Below, piece by piece: positions 1 through 11,893 of a stretch of DNA of 64,000 bases. This DNA comes from Neoarius graeffei (taxonomy: Eukaryota; Chordata; Actinopteri; Siluriformes; Ariidae), in contig NC_083577.1 of the NCBI RefSeq assembly GCF_027579695.1, positions 92,273,016 to 92,337,015 on the forward strand. Direction: 5' to 3'. The position numbers were made by a program, and so were the translations under genes. The notes under the pieces are model-generated. The model saw only the letters and a list, made by a program, of their open reading frames with translations, was not told the DNA's origin and searched no databases. Position 1 is the stretch's first letter, and every line of letters begins with the position of its first letter.

Positions 1-395
1 GACACGCCCTCTTCTTCCACAGCCACGCCTTTGTAATGTGAGCAGAATGTGGTTTTGCATCGTCTTGTTGAAATCTCCCTGGAAAAGACGTCGTCTTGAA
101 GGCAGCAGATGTTGCTCCAAAATCTCAGTGGACTTTTCTGCATTAATGCTCCATCACAGAAGTGTAAGTTACCTTTACCAAGGACACTGACCCAACACCA
201 TACCATGACACGCCCTGGCTCTTGGACTCGTTCCTGGATGGTCCTTTTCATCTTCAGAGCACACGGCGTCCATTTCTTCCAAAAAACACCTGGAATACTG
301 ATTCGTCTGACCACAATACCCGTTCCCACTGTGTGATGGTCCATCCCAGACGCCTCCGAGCCCAGAGAAGTCGACGGCGCTTCTGGACACAGTGA
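1..395 (-). pseudogene. Tc1/mariner-type transposase relic, truncated by the window edge
   Basis: Read on the minus strand with frame changes, the segment shows Tc1-family blocks in the right order: VLWSDES near 300-320, a GRVMVW block near 205-225, and FQQDDAKPHSAH near 45-73. These are the conserved regions around the second and third catalytic acids of Tc1/mariner transposases (cut-and-paste transposition at TA sites). No single frame stays open across the blocks, so this is a dead copy. The 3' part of the gene and one terminal repeat would lie before base 1. Family assignment rests on motif recognition only. Confidence 0.7.
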
Positions 396-1433
396 ATATA
401 GATTAGATTAGATAGAACAGAATAAATCTATAAGGCTTCCTTTTAGCACAGTAAAGTTTTAACTGGCGTTTGTGTTTTAAAGATGGCAACTGCTACAAAA
501 CTTCTTTTTTTTCACAAGTTTTTAACAAGCTAATGACTCGTCTGTGCACAGAATGAGGAAAAAAAGCCCACCTGCCCTCCCACACAAAAACACAGAACCC
601 ACTGATGGAGCTGAAAGTCACGCAGAACTGCTGCAGCTCAGGTGACAGGTTTAATTCACACGCCGTCTGTTAGCAGGAGCTGTTTATCCCTACTGGATTA
701 TATACGGATTCAAAGTGTTTCATCCTGCACGACTGCACAGAGGAGGAGACTGCTGGCAGTCGCACCCACGCATGTGCTGAAAAAAAGAACAACAACAAAA
801 ACACCACGATCAACAAGATGTCTGTATGAAGCTGCTTTCCAGTTAAATGAGGGGTTTGATGAGAAGTCAAATTCAAACTTAATTTCCATTCAGATCTGTT
901 TCATCTGCCAGGAAATGCTGCAGCTCATGAAACTAACGAGGAACGAGAATTTGCAGACTGAAATTCAAAGTCAGTGTCTTGAGATGAAATTTTATGTTAA
1001 TATTTACACTGGGAAAGTTCCTCGTGTTCAGAGTCGGGTTCGACACCTGCGCGAGTCTGCGGTCTCGCCTCCCTCTCCGGAAGATTAACGTCATGCAGGT
1101 GTGGAGTTCGCGCTTTCTGACATCGTCCACTTTTCTTGAGTAGAAGCATTCGAAACTGTCCAGATCTCTGCCTTTAATCCATAAAAAATTCAGGGATAGA
1201 AAATAAGGACTGAAGACATGTATCATGTTTATTTCTTAGCTGTTAAATGCAATACAACAAAATCAGATCACTCAATAATCTTTATATTTGACAGAAAAAT
1301 ACTGTGAGTGTTGAAATAAATGTGTAAATGTAACAGGAGTCTCATGTCTCGCAGATATATCACTGCATGAACAGTCTGAGTTGTGATTATCACATTAATC
1401 ACTGGTTTAATTCAACAAAATTGTTTCCATTAT
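396..1433. other. Intergenic stretch, no gene recognised
   Basis: Moderately AT-rich DNA with only short chance frames. The frame at 642-1088 has no recognisable domain. Confidence 0.5.
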
Positions 1434-1774
1434 GCAGCACGGTGGTGTAGTGGTTAGCGCTGTCGCCTCACAGCAAGAAGGTCCGGGTTCGAGCCCCGTG
1501 GCCGGCGAGGGCCTTTCTGTGTGGAGTTTGCATGTTCTCCCCGTGTCCGCGTGGGTTTCCTCCGGGTGCTCCGGTTTCCCCCACAGTCCAAAGACATGCA
1601 GGTTAGGTTAACTGGTGACTCTAAATTGAGCGTAGGTGTGAATGTGAGTGTGAATGGTTGTCTGTGTCTATGTGCAGCCCTGTGATGACCTGGCGACTTG
1701 TCCAGGGTGAACCCCGCCTTTCGCCCGTAGTCAGCTGGGATAGGATCCAGCTCGCCTGCGACCCTGTAGAACAG
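1434..1774 (+). mobile_element. tRNA-derived SINE copy lacking its 3' tail, abutting the RTE LINE
   Basis: Same family as the copy at 31292-31678. The tRNA-like head and conserved core are present, but the sequence stops at the ...CCTGTAGAACAG point and passes directly into RTE sequence. The usual GGATAAAGCGGCT tail and GAGAT repeats are absent and do not reappear after the LINE. Either the LINE 3' product was joined onto the SINE during reverse transcription, or the tail was lost. Confidence 0.85.
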
Positions 1775-4700
1775 AGGTAGCAGTAGGGGTTTGGTGCAGT
1801 GTGGATTGGGTGGCAGTCGAAGGCAGGGGCCTCGACGACCTGATCCCCGGACACAGCGGCTGGCTGTTGGGACATGGAATGTCACTTCGCTGGGGGGGAA
1901 AGAGCCTGAGCTTGTGCGGGAGGTTGAGAGGTACCGGCTAGAGATAGTCGGGCTCACCTCCATGCACAGCTTGGGCTCTGGAACCCAGCTCCTCGAGAGG
2001 GGCTGGACTTTCTACTTCTCTGGAGTCGCCCGTGGTGAGCGGCGGCGGGCTGGTGTGGGCTTGCTTATAGCTCCCCAGCTCAGCCGCCATGTGTTGGAGT
2101 TTACCCCAGTGAACGAGAGGGTCACCTCTCTGCGCCTTCGGATTGGGGAGAGGGCTCTTGCTGTTGTTTGTGCCTACGGGCCAAATAGCAGTATAGAGTA
2201 TCCGGCCTTCTTGGAGTCCCTGGGAGAGGTACTGAGGGGTGCTCAGACTGGGGACTCCATTGTGCTACTGGGGGACTTCAATGCTCACGTGGGCGACGAC
2301 AGTGACACCTGGAGGGGCGTGGTTGGGAGGAACGGCCTCCCCGATCTGAACCCGAGTGGTGTTTTGTTATTGGACTTCTGTGCTAGTCATGGTTTGTCCA
2401 TAACGAACACCATGTTCGAGCATAGGGGTGTCCATAAGTGCACGTGGCACCAGGACACCTTAGGTCGGAGGTCGATGATCGACTTTGTAGTCGTTTCATC
2501 TGATCTCCGGCCCTATGTCTTGGACACTTGGGTGAAGAGAGGGGCTGAGCTGTCAACTGATCACCACCTGGTGGTGAGTTGGATCCGCTGGCAGAGGAGG
2601 AAGCTGGACAGACCTGGCAGGCCCAAACGTATGGTGAGGGTCTGCTGGGAACGTCTGGCCGAGCACTCTGTTGGGGAGGTCTTTAACTCCCACCTCCGGG
2701 AGAGCTTTTCCCAGCTTCCGAGGGAGGCGGGGGACATTGAGTCTGAGTGGACCATGTTCTCTACCTCCATTGTGGACACAGCTGTTCGGAGCTGTGGCCG
2801 CAAGGTCTCCGGTGCCTGTCGTGGCGGCAATCCCCGAACCCGGTGGTGGACACCGGAAGTAAGGGATGCCGTCAAGCTGAAGAAGGAGTCCTATCGGGCC
2901 ATGTTGACCTCCGGGACTCCTGAGGCAGCCGACGGGTATCGGCAGGCCAGGCGTGCTGCAGCTCGGGCAGTTGCGGAGGCAAAAACTCGGAACTGGGAGG
3001 AGTTCGGGGAGGCCATGGAGAAGGACTATCGGTCGGCCTCGAAGAAATTCTGGCAAACTGTCCGGCGCCTCAGGAGGGGGAAGCAGTACTCTGCCAACAC
3101 TGTTTACAGTGCAGGTGGGGAGCTGTTGACCTCGACTGGGGACATTGTCGGGCGGTGGAAGGAATACTTTGAGGATCTCCTCAATCCCACCATCATGTCT
3201 TCCACTGAGGAGACTGAGGCTGATGACTCAGAGGTGGACTCGTCCATTACCCAAGCCGAAGTCACTGAGGTGGTTTGCAAGCTCCTCGGTGGCAAGGCAC
3301 CGGGGGTGAATGAGATCCGCCCTGAGTATCTCAAGTCTCTGGATGTTGTGGGGCTGTCTTGGTTGACACACCTCTGCAACATCGTGTGGCGGTCGGGGAC
3401 AGTGCCTCTGGAGTGGCAGACTGGGGTGGTGGTCCCTCTTTTTAAGAAAGGGGACCAGAGAGTGTGCTCCAATTATAGGGGAATCACACTTCTCAGCCTC
3501 CCAGGGAAGGTTTACTCCAGGGTACTGGAGAGGAGAATTCGACCAGTAGTCGAACCTCGGATCCAGGAGGAACAATGCGGTTTTCGTCCTGGTCGCGGAA
3601 CACTGGACCAGCTCTATACCCTTCATAGGGTGCTCGAGGGTTCATGGGAGTTTGCCCAACCAGTCCACATGTGCTTTGTGGATCTGGAGAAGGCATTCGA
3701 CCGTGTCCCCCGTGGTATTCTGTGGGGGGTGCTTCGGGAGTATGGGGTTTGGGGCTCTTTGCTAAGGGCTGTCCGGTCCCTGTACGAATGGAGCAGGAGT
3801 CTGGTTCGCATTGCCGGCAGTAAGTCAGACCTGTTCCCAGTGCATGTTGGACTCCAGCAGGGCTGCCCTTTGTCACCGGTTCTGTTCATAATTTTTATGG
3901 ACAGAATTTCTAGGCGCAGCCAGGGGCCGGAAGGAATCCTGTTTGGGAACCACAGGATTTCATCTCTGCTTTTTGCGGATGATGTTGTCCTGTTGGCTTC
4001 TTCAAACCAGGACCTTCAGCATGCACTGGGGCGGTTTGCAGTCGAGTGTGAAGCGGCTGGGATGAGAATCATCACCTCCAAGTCCGAGGCCATGGTTCTC
4101 GACCGGAAAAGGGTGGCTTGCACTCTCCAGGTTGGTGGAGAAGTCCTGCCTCAAGTGGAGGAGTTTAAGTATCTCGGGATCTTGTTCACGAGTGAGGGAA
4201 GGATGGAGCGTGAGATCGACAGGCGGATTGGTGCAGCCTCCGCAGTGATGCAGTCGCTTTATCGGTCCGTCGTGGTGAAGAAGGAGCTGAGCCAAAAGGC
4301 GAAGCTCTCAATTTACCGGTCGATCTACGTTCCGACTCTCACCTATGGTCATGAGCTTTGGGTAATGACCAAAAGAACAAGATCGCGGATACAAGCGGCC
4401 GAAATGAGTTTCCTTCGCAGGGTGGCTGGGCGCTCCCTTAAAGATAGGGTGAGAAGCACAGTCACTCGGGAGGAGCTCGGAGTAGAGCCGCTGCTCCTCC
4501 ACATCGAGAGGAACCAGCTGAGGTGGCTCGGGCATCTTTTTGGGATGCCTCCTGGACGCCTCCCTGGGGAGGTGTTCCAGGCATGTCCCCCCGGGAGGAG
4601 GCCCCGGGGAAGACCCAGGACACGCTGGAGGGACTATGTCTCTCGGCTGGCCTGGGAACGCCTCGGTGTTCTTCCCGAGGAGCTGGCCGAGGTGTCTGGG

Positions 4701-4791
4701 GAAAGGGAAGTTTGGGCTTCCATGCTTAGACTGCTGCCTCCGCGACCCGGTCCCGGATAAGCGGAAGAAGACGAGACAAGACGAGACGAGA
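1775..4791 (+). mobile_element. RTE-clade non-LTR retrotransposon, nearly complete
   Basis: About 3.0 kb with one long open frame, a very short 3' UTR and a GACGAGA-type repeated tail instead of poly(A). This compact design is typical of RTE elements. The 3' end (GGATAAGCGGAAGA, then GAGAC/GAGAT repeats, 4755-4791) resembles the SINE family's tail. The 5' end joins SINE sequence at 1774/1775, so 5' truncation or chimera formation is likely. I could not define a convincing target-site duplication around SINE plus LINE. Confidence 0.85.
1791..4760 (+). CDS. RTE endonuclease-reverse transcriptase polyprotein
   Basis: An open frame of about 989 codons encodes an APE-type endonuclease followed by a reverse transcriptase, the enzymes that nick the target and prime copying of the element RNA. 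Visible motifs: TWN at residues 28-30, LLGDFNAH with D162 and N164, TDHH with D257/H258, the RT finger block ending [23 protein letters not shown], the catalytic FADD at 728-731, and a Cys/His-poor thumb and C-terminal region. The catalytic Glu normally found after the first beta strand is not evident: the local sequence is GLTSMHS. The frame has been open since 1770, inside the SINE, and the first ATG lies at 1961, past the first nuclease motif, so a natural start is missing. No internal stop is seen. The element looks young, but this copy probably cannot initiate normally. Confidence 0.88.
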   Translation: MVQCGLGGSRRQGPRRPDPRTQRLAVGTWNVTSLGGKEPELVREVERYRLEIVGLTSMHSLGSGTQLLERGWTFYFSGVARGERRRAGVGLLIAPQLSRHVLEFTPVNERVTSLRLRIGERALAVVCAYGPNSSIEYPAFLESLGEVLRGAQTGDSIVLLGDFNAHVGDDSDTWRGVVGRNGLPDLNPSGVLLLDFCASHGLSITNTMFEHRGVHKCTWHQDTLGRRSMIDFVVVSSDLRPYVLDTWVKRGAELSTDHHLVVSWIRWQRRKLDRPGRPKRMVRVCWERLAEHSVGEVFNSHLRESFSQLPREAGDIESEWTMFSTSIVDTAVRSCGRKVSGACRGGNPRTRWWTPEVRDAVKLKKESYRAMLTSGTPEAADGYRQARRAAARAVAEAKTRNWEEFGEAMEKDYRSASKKFWQTVRRLRRGKQYSANTVYSAGGELLTSTGDIVGRWKEYFEDLLNPTIMSSTEETEADDSEVDSSITQAEVTEVVCKLLGGKAPGVNEIRPEYLKSLDVVGLSWLTHLCNIVWRSGTVPLEWQTGVVVPLFKKGDQRVCSNYRGITLLSLPGKVYSRVLERRIRPVVEPRIQEEQCGFRPGRGTLDQLYTLHRVLEGSWEFAQPVHMCFVDLEKAFDRVPRGILWGVLREYGVWGSLLRAVRSLYEWSRSLVRIAGSKSDLFPVHVGLQQGCPLSPVLFIIFMDRISRRSQGPEGILFGNHRISSLLFADDVVLLASSNQDLQHALGRFAVECEAAGMRIITSKSEAMVLDRKRVACTLQVGGEVLPQVEEFKYLGILFTSEGRMEREIDRRIGAASAVMQSLYRSVVVKKELSQKAKLSIYRSIYVPTLTYGHELWVMTKRTRSRIQAAEMSFLRRVAGRSLKDRVRSTVTREELGVEPLLLHIERNQLRWLGHLFGMPPGRLPGEVFQACPPGRRPRGRPRTRWRDYVSRLAWERLGVLPEELAEVSGEREVWASMLRLLPPRPGPG

Positions 4792-4902
4792 TATTACTGA
4801 AATATGAATCTGGATTTTAGCTGTTCATCACAGAAAGGATTTCCCTTTTGGTGCAATATGGTGCATAGTGCAAAAATGAATAGTCAATTTAAATAAGTAA
4901 AA

Positions 4903-4977
<75 letters not shown>

Positions 4978-5083
4978 GTATTAGTCACAGTGAGCACAGA
5001 ATGACAGTACAAGTGTGTGCAGATATTTTGCAAGTGATATTACGGATATATGAATGTGGATTTTAGCTGTTCATCACAGAGAC
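4789..5083. repeat. About 47-bp direct repeat (4789-4837 and 5037-5083) flanking poly(A)/(TA)n
   Basis: The two copies share ATATTAC...ATATGAAT.TGGATTTTAG and the following CTGTTCATCACAGA with a few mismatches. Between them lie a run of A at about 4899-4919 and (TA)n at 4920-4971. The second copy covers the stop-codon region of the minus-strand Rex1-like ORF, so the first looks like a duplicated piece of its 3' end. Confidence 0.75.
4899..4973. repeat. (A)n followed by (TA)n microsatellite
   Basis: About 21 consecutive A bases, then about 26 TA dinucleotides, lying in the presumed 3' end of the minus-strand Rex1-like element. Confidence 0.95.
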
Positions 5084-7092
5084 AGCCTGAGGGAAGAAAC
5101 TATTCTTGTGTCTGGTTGTTTTAGTATACAGTGATCTATATCGCGTGGCAGCACGGTGGTGTAGTGGTTAGCGCTGTCGCCTCACAGCAAGAAGGTCCTG
5201 GGTTCAAGCCCCGTGGCCGGCGAGGGCCTTTCTGTGTGGAGTTTGCATGTTCTCCCCGTGTCCGCGTGGGTTTCCTCCGGGTGCTCCGGTTTTCCCCACA
5301 GTCCAAAGACATGCAGGTTAGGTTAACTGGTGACTCTAAATTGAGCGTAGGTGTGAATGTGAGTGTGAATGGTTGTCTGTGTCTATGTGTCAGCCCTGTG
5401 ATGACCTGGCGACTTGTCCAGGGTGTACCCCGCCCTTTGCCCATAGTCAGCTGGGATAGGCTCCAGCTTGCCTGCGACCCTGTAGAAGGATAAAACGGCT
5501 AGAGATAATGAGATGAGATGAGATGAGATGATCTATATCGCCTCCCTGAGGGGAGAAGATTAAACAGATTGTGACCAGGGTGTGATGGGTCCGCAGAGAT
5601 GTTACCTGCCCATTTCCTGACTCTGGACAAGTATACGTCTTGGATGGAGGGCATGTTGACACCAATAATTTTCTCTGCAGTCCTTATTGTCCATTGCAGT
5701 CTGTTCTTCTCCTGTTTGGTGACCGATCCAAACCAAACAGTGATGGAAGAGCAAAGAACAGACTGAATGATGGCAGTGTAGAATTGTGTCAGCAGCTCTT
5801 TAGGCAGGTTGAGCTTCCTGAGCTGGCGCAGAAAGTACAACCTCTGCTGAACCTTTTTAATGATAGTGACTGTGTTTGTCTCCCACTTCAAGTCCTGAGA
5901 GATTGTGGAACCCAGAAACCTGAAGCTTTCAACAGCAGTCACAGTGTCGTTGGTGATGGTGATGGGCAGCAGAGTGGGGGGGCTCCTCCTAAAGTCCACT
6001 GTCATCTCCACAGTTTTGAGTGAGTTCAGCTCCAGATTGTTCTGACCGCACCACCAGACCAGCCATTCAACCTCCCGTCTGTATGCAGACTCATCACCAT
6101 CCCGGATGAGGCCGATGACCGTTGTATCGTCTGCAAATTTCAGGAGTTTAACAGACAGGTCTCTTGAGGTGCAGTCGTTGGTATAAAGGGAGAAAAGCAG
6201 TGGGGAGAGCACACACCCTTGGGGGGCACCAGTGCTGACAGTCTGAGTGCTGGATATGATGCTCCCCATCCTCACCTGCTGCTTCCTGTCAGTCAGGAAG
6301 TTTGTAATCCACTGACAGGTGGAGGAGGGCACAGTGAGCTGGATGAGCTTGGTGTGGAGGATGTCTGGAACAATGGTGTTGAATGCCGAACTGAAGTCCA
6401 CAAACAGAATCCTGGCATACGTCCCTGCAGAGTCAAGGTGTTGCAGGATGTAGTGCAGTCCCATATTGATGGCATCATCTGCTGACCTGTTTGTCCGGTA
6501 GGCAAACTGCAGGGGGTCCAGCAGGGGGTCTGTGATGTCCTTCAGGTGTGACAACACCAGTCTCTCGAAGGACTTCATGACTACAGATGTGAGAGCTACA
6601 GGCCTGTAGTCATTCAGTCCTGTGATGGTGGTTTTCTTGGGAACCAGGATTATTGTGGAGCGTTTGAAGCATGAGGGGACTTCACACAGTTCCAGGGATC
6701 TATTGAAGATCTGGGTGAAGATGGGAGCCAGCTGATCAGCACAGACCTTCAGACAGGAGGGTGACACACCATCTGGGCCAAGTGCCTTCCTGATCTGCGA
6801 AAAAGCTGACAAACATCCTCTTCACAGATCTTGAGTGTTGGTGTGGGGTCAGAGGCGAGAGGAGGCAGAATAGCAGGAGGTGTGAATGGGTCTTTAATGT
6901 CTGAGGGGGGGGAGAGGTGTGAATTTGTCAAATCTGCAGTAGAACACATTCAACTCGTCAGCCAGTTGATGGTTCATTGCAGTGTAGGGGGATGGGCTCC
7001 TGTAGTTAGTGATATTCTTCAGGCCTGTCCACGCTGATGCTGGATCGTTAGCTGAAAGGCTGATTTTAATCCTTTCAGCGTAGCTCCTCTTA
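5063..7092 (-). pseudogene. Rex1/Babar-like (CR1-group) LINE reverse transcriptase, interrupted by a SINE
   Basis: On the minus strand the region encodes an RT with [56 protein letters not shown] and catalytic FADD ([12 protein letters not shown]), then the CR1-group C-terminal region ending LLPSGRRYR. The frame changes near 6800 and 6900 (segments AERIKISLS..., DIKDPFTPP... and [10 protein letters not shown]... lie in different frames), so the copy is dead. It is 5'-truncated near 7092, with no endonuclease domain. The SINE at 5145-5528 splits the C-terminus. Past it the same frame resumes with a T..RHKNSFFPQA-type block and a TAA stop at 5063-5065. Assignment to Rex1 rather than another CR1-group family is by memory of the motif pattern. 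Confidence 0.8.
5145..5528 (+). mobile_element. Full-length tRNA-derived SINE inside the Rex1-like ORF
   Basis: Complete copy with head, core and GAGAT tail. It is flanked by a perfect 13-bp target-site duplication TGATCTATATCGC at 5132-5144 and 5529-5541, which proves that the Rex1-like copy is the older element. Confidence 0.95.
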
Positions 7093-7993
7093 GGCCCTGT
7101 CCGCACGGCAACGGATTCAGGTGAATCTGATAAAATTGTGACCGCTCACCGAATCCAGGGACACATGTCGGCCGAAACGAATCCGAGATAATCGCAAAAG
7201 AAGCATTTTTTTTTCTCGAAATTTGTGATTTTTGTTTTTTTCCATCATGTGCAAGTTGAGATCTTGAAGAATGCAATCAGTATTTCAGATAATAGATTGT
7301 TTTGTTGGAAAAGCATACATTTTTTGTTGCAAATTGTCTCGTTTTTGTCAGGACTGTAGCCTGCTGGGGGATGTGGGTAAATTACCATATGGGCCATTCA
7401 CATGAAGATTTAAGTCTTTTGGGTTTTTTTCCGCGAATCAGCTGTATGATGCGAGTTGAGCGCATGGCTACTTAACTGCATACAGGCGTGTGATTTCACT
7501 ATGGAATGAGTTACTAAACAGAGCGCAGAGGAGCTGAAACACCGCGAAGCAAACAGACACTCGGTATTACTACCTTTCCATTGCTTTTATATACTCTTAC
7601 TACTTGTTCTTATTACTACTGTGTTTAACATACATCTAACCTGCCTATGTTGGACAACAGATGGAAATTAGCACTTGTGCTAAAATCTGGCACATTTACA
7701 TGTATGTATATATGTTCATTAATGTGCACTGTCCTGAAAAATAAATAAAATAAAATAAAATAAAAATAAATTTACATCGGAGATCACCATTTCTAGCAAA
7801 AAAACCCGCAACCTCGTTTTCCAGATTGAATGGAATACTTGAATGATCGGATGATACACGGACCGTTCTAGGATTACATTCCATCGGAGGCATTGGTGTG
7901 TGCAAGGCGCCGTTTCTCTTTCTGATGGGGTGAGTTTATTAATCTAAGGCTGTGTGGTTATTTTTGCATGTAACGGAGAGTGTTGTGGTTTGG

Positions 7994-8329
7994 TTAAGCC
8001 TAGGTCACAACCAGACATACGATTTTTTGGCGTTTCCCAAATCGCTGCGTTTTTGGTTTTTTTGTTCACGGAGAAAGACGTGCGTTGGCCGTAAGTTTGT
8101 CTTGCAACCTGAAAAAAACGTAAGCGCCCGTAGAGTTTGTTTGACATAACAATGAACCTCTGCGGCCGGTCTGCGGCTCGAAAATCAGCACATCACAGAC
8201 GCGCTCTCGTGCTTTTCACACGCGCGCTCTCGTGCGTTTCATGCGCGCTCTTGTGTGTTTCTTGCGTTTTTTGCGTGTAGACCGGCTGTAGGAGCCCGTA
8301 CTGTACGGCCGGTTGTGACCGAGGCTTTA
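7994..8329. mobile_element. MITE with about 20-bp terminal inverted repeats
   Basis: Left end TAAGCCTAGGTCACAACCAG and the reverse complement of the right end TAAAGCCTCGGTCACAACCG match closely. Length is about 335 bp, with no coding capacity. It lies within the DNA-transposon relic region. Confidence 0.75.
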
Positions 8330-9109
8330 CATGAAACTAGTGTTGTGTTAGTTGTGTCATCATCGTGCTATCTTTCTTTCTTACGGTGTGAGTAATTTTT
8401 CAACCACAAAACGTTAAAGTATACTTTAGGACTTATTTTTGTACTTCATAATTGTGTTGTGCATACTTTGCATAGAAGGAAAATTGACGTGGTGATCTTT
8501 GTTTACATGAAAGTAGTATCATGCTAGCTCGTAGGGGGTAGGGCTTTCCTTAATGTCATGCAGATGAGCACCATTATATGCCCGCCCTGCACCCAGAGTA
8601 GCTGAGATGGAAAACTTTGAGGGCGATTTTCTCCCTTTCCTGTTTTAAGAAGTATACACTTTCAAAAGGCCACACATTCTTCAAATATTGTCAGATCTCC
8701 ACATGGAAGGCATCATTGGAAAGCTTAGAAACTGTACTTTCTGAATCTGTCAATAACTCAAAATGCCCCCGGGCCGACATGTGTCCCTGGATTCTGTGAT
8801 CTGCCACAATTGTTTATCGTTTCGGCCTGGCGTCCACACGGCACCGGCGTTTTGGGTGCCCCAAAACTAAATCTTTTGAGAACGGGTTCCAGAGTAGAAA
8901 AATCTGGCAACGGCGCTGTTGCGAAGTCGTCTGGATGAGTAGAACGGATTTGTTTACAATGACGTCACAACCACATGACTGTGAGTGCTTCACACCAGGT
9001 AGAAGTGTAACGAACTCGATGCGAGTTGTCAACAAATCCTATAACTTGGTTCATGAAACGCGCTTACAAAATATTTTCACTGTGAATATTTATTGTGTAA
9101 TGGTGCAAA

Positions 9110-9120
9110 GTGAGAGAGAG

Positions 9121-9160
<40 letters not shown>
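9110..9160. repeat. (GA)n microsatellite
   Basis: Nearly uninterrupted GA dinucleotides with one AAAG interruption. Confidence 0.95.
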
Positions 9161-9163
<3 letters not shown>

Positions 9164-9781
9164 CCCTTAGCGCAGAGTCAATCCCGCCAGCAAAAATAGG
9201 GAAAAAAAGGAGCGATCTCACCTCTTCAGATGTTGGTTTAATCCTACAATACATTCCTCAAAAAGGGCGTAGAAGAACAAATTAATCCATCAACGTGTAG
9301 CATTCAATTTATTCCGGACCATTAAAGACGCCGCCTTTCGCGTAGAATCATACATCATCCTCGCCGCCATATTGGATAGGTCAAAGCGGAGAATAAAGAT
9401 TAGCTGCGTTTAACTGTACCAACAGGTTTACCATCCAAACGAGATCACATGGGATTACCTTTCACAGGTGAGACTGGAAAAATACTTTTCATTGTATTTG
9501 GTCATTATAATGTAATTTTACAAACAGATTTTTCTGACTTTGTGGCTAATATGAAGTCTCGCGCATAATAGTTTATGCGCATGCGTCCTTACTTCTTCTA
9601 TTGTTCTGGTGTCTCCGAAGGGACCGTCTTACAGCGCCCCTAGAGGTGTGGCATGTGTATTGCATCGTTTTCAGCAAGCGTTGCGTTGCCATATGGACCT
9701 GATATTTTACTGATCCGTTGCCCATGTGGACGCGATATTTTTTTTTTAATCTCGTTGCCGTTGTCGTGTGGATGTAGCCTT

Positions 9782-10549
9782 AGTTCTCTTCTTTTTTTTA
9801 CTCAAACTCCACCCAGTCTGCATAACTATTATCCAACTTCTAAATAGCCCTTAAATCTGAGATCTGAATACTGATGTGTGTAACTTGGATATTAAAAAAG
9901 CTGAAAGATTGTGAGAGGAGAACTTTTCCTCCTGAACAGAGTTGTACTGCAGTGTTCTGATACAAACCCAGAACGTTCCGTGCGCTGGTTTCCCATCACA
10001 CACCTGCTGAAACAGCGATATCCGATTGAAAAGTGTTTTTGTGGAGTCGTTCCTTGGTCGTGTGTGACAGTTCTGGAGTGTCTCCAAGATGGCCACAGAG
10101 TGGACAGACCAGAAGGACTGTTGTTCTTTAGCACACTGTAGTGTTAAAAAACTGAAGTGAACCGTTTTTTCCTGTCAGTTCTTCATTTTGTTGCAGTTCA
10201 CTAAAGAGCAGCTCGATGTGTAACGATGCCAAGGTCATTTCTTTCCACTTGGGTGTGAAGAGAAACAGCCTGAGTGGGCAGGAAAGAAAAAAACAACCCA
10301 AAATGCCCCAGTCTGGTAGCCCAGACAACCGTATCTGAGGGCGGCGACGTCACATCATGGTCCCGAGGCTGTATGCAACTCTGTGGGCGCGAGGCCACCC
10401 ATCCGTGTGCGTGGGGTTCAGACCCGGGCAGCGTTCAAGCACCAACACAAAGAAAACTAAGGAAAACGCAAGTGGTGCACACGCTGAGTCATTTCAGGGT
10501 TTTCGAAATGTCTAGATATGACGTGATAAGAAGTGAAGACGCCACCACG

Positions 10550-10591
<42 letters not shown>

Positions 10592-11518
10592 CTCCTAAGT
10601 AATTAGAGCCAATGAAAAAAAGACAGGGTTAGTAAACGCGCAGATGTTAGTTCCCTTTCTCGAATAGAACAGCAGTTAGTTTTCAGTGTGAAACTTTTTG
10701 GATTTTCTGTGGCTTTTCATTCTGCACTTCTGAATCCAGCAGGTCATGTACGTATCACATGTTTTCGAGCACACACACGTATGTAGCCGAAATGCACTCA
10801 GAGGAAGCGCAGGCCTGCAGACAGGCCTCCAGTTTCCTCGAAACAGCACTCGCAGGTAAACCAGATTCACTGAAACCTGAAATGATAATCATGCATTTCG
10901 CACATTTATTTCCCCAACATATAAACACGTGCCTTTAAACCACTTCCGAGAAGGTTATCAGGTCCAGAACTCAGTGTACACCTTTCCTGTAAGCTCCTAC
11001 ATCCTGTATATAAACACATCTGCTTTCCTTTACATTTCAGCTCTGTTTTCTTTCTGGTGTGTAAAGTAGAGTTTCAGTGCATGTTGTTCCCAGCACAGAC
11101 TCCAGACTTCCGCCGGGACCCTGATGGAGCAGACAGCGCCGCTGACTGAAGACGGATAAATCAGTGTGTTTTTATTTGTGTGTACAGTGTGTGTAAGTGC
11201 ACTTCAGTACAGCAGGTCGGGTGGACATGTGCGACTCCTAGACATTAATTTAAAGTAAATAAATATAATATACTGTATATTCAGTATAAGTAGTGAATAA
11301 AGCTGTAGTTGGGTAACATTCACAGCTGTTTTCACTTATATTATAAACATTATCTTTGTTTTCTTTGTAAATGTGAAAGGTGAATGAATGTTGGGGAATC
11401 GCTGTGATGTAAGAGGAATAAAACCCTTCATGTTGTGTGGTTGTAGAAACATTATCATGGACAGGGTGGGGCCACGAAGCTGAGGTACTCTCACTATTTC
11501 AATAATACACTATCAGGG
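9782..11518. other. Intergenic stretch, no gene recognised; contains a (CA)n at 10554-10591
   Basis: Only short chance frames. No domain, exon with credible splice sites, or TE ends were recognised apart from the dinucleotide run. Confidence 0.5.
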
Positions 11519-11893
11519 GGCGGCACGGTGGTGTAGTGGTTAGCGCTGTCGCCTCACAGCAAGAAGGTCCTGGGTTCGAGCCCCGTGGCCGGCGAGGGCC
11601 TTTCTGTGTGGAGTTTGCATGTTCTCCCCGTGTCCGCGTGGGTTTCCTCCGGGTGCTCCGGTTTCCCCCACAGTCCAAAGACATGCAGGTTAGGTTAACT
11701 GGTGACTCTAAATTGAGCGTAGGTGTGAATGTGAGTGTGAATGGTTGTCTGTGTCTATGTGTCAGCCCTGTGATGACCTGGCGACTTGTCCAGGGTGAAC
11801 CCCGCCTTTCGCCCATAGTCAGCTGGGATAGGATCCAGCTCGCCTGCGACCCTGTAGAACAGGATAAAGCGGCTACAGATAATGGATGGATGC
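11519..11893 (+). mobile_element. Full-length tRNA-derived SINE
   Basis: Complete family member starting GGCGGCACGG and ending in a GGATG-type tail rather than GAGAT, so two tail variants coexist in the window. A duplication of the target site was not clear. Confidence 0.93.

Larger units (their letters stand above)
7091..9781. mobile_element. Composite of non-autonomous DNA-transposon relics
   Basis: The left end (7091, TTAGGCCCTGTCCGCACGG) and the right end read in reverse from 9781 (TAAGGCTACATCCACACG) look like an imperfect terminal inverted repeat, sharing CACG.CAACGG. A second possible left end (GGCCTGGCGTCCACACGG) begins near 8825, so the region may be two nested copies of one family. 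No transposase frame is visible. Superfamily not assigned. Confidence 0.45.
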
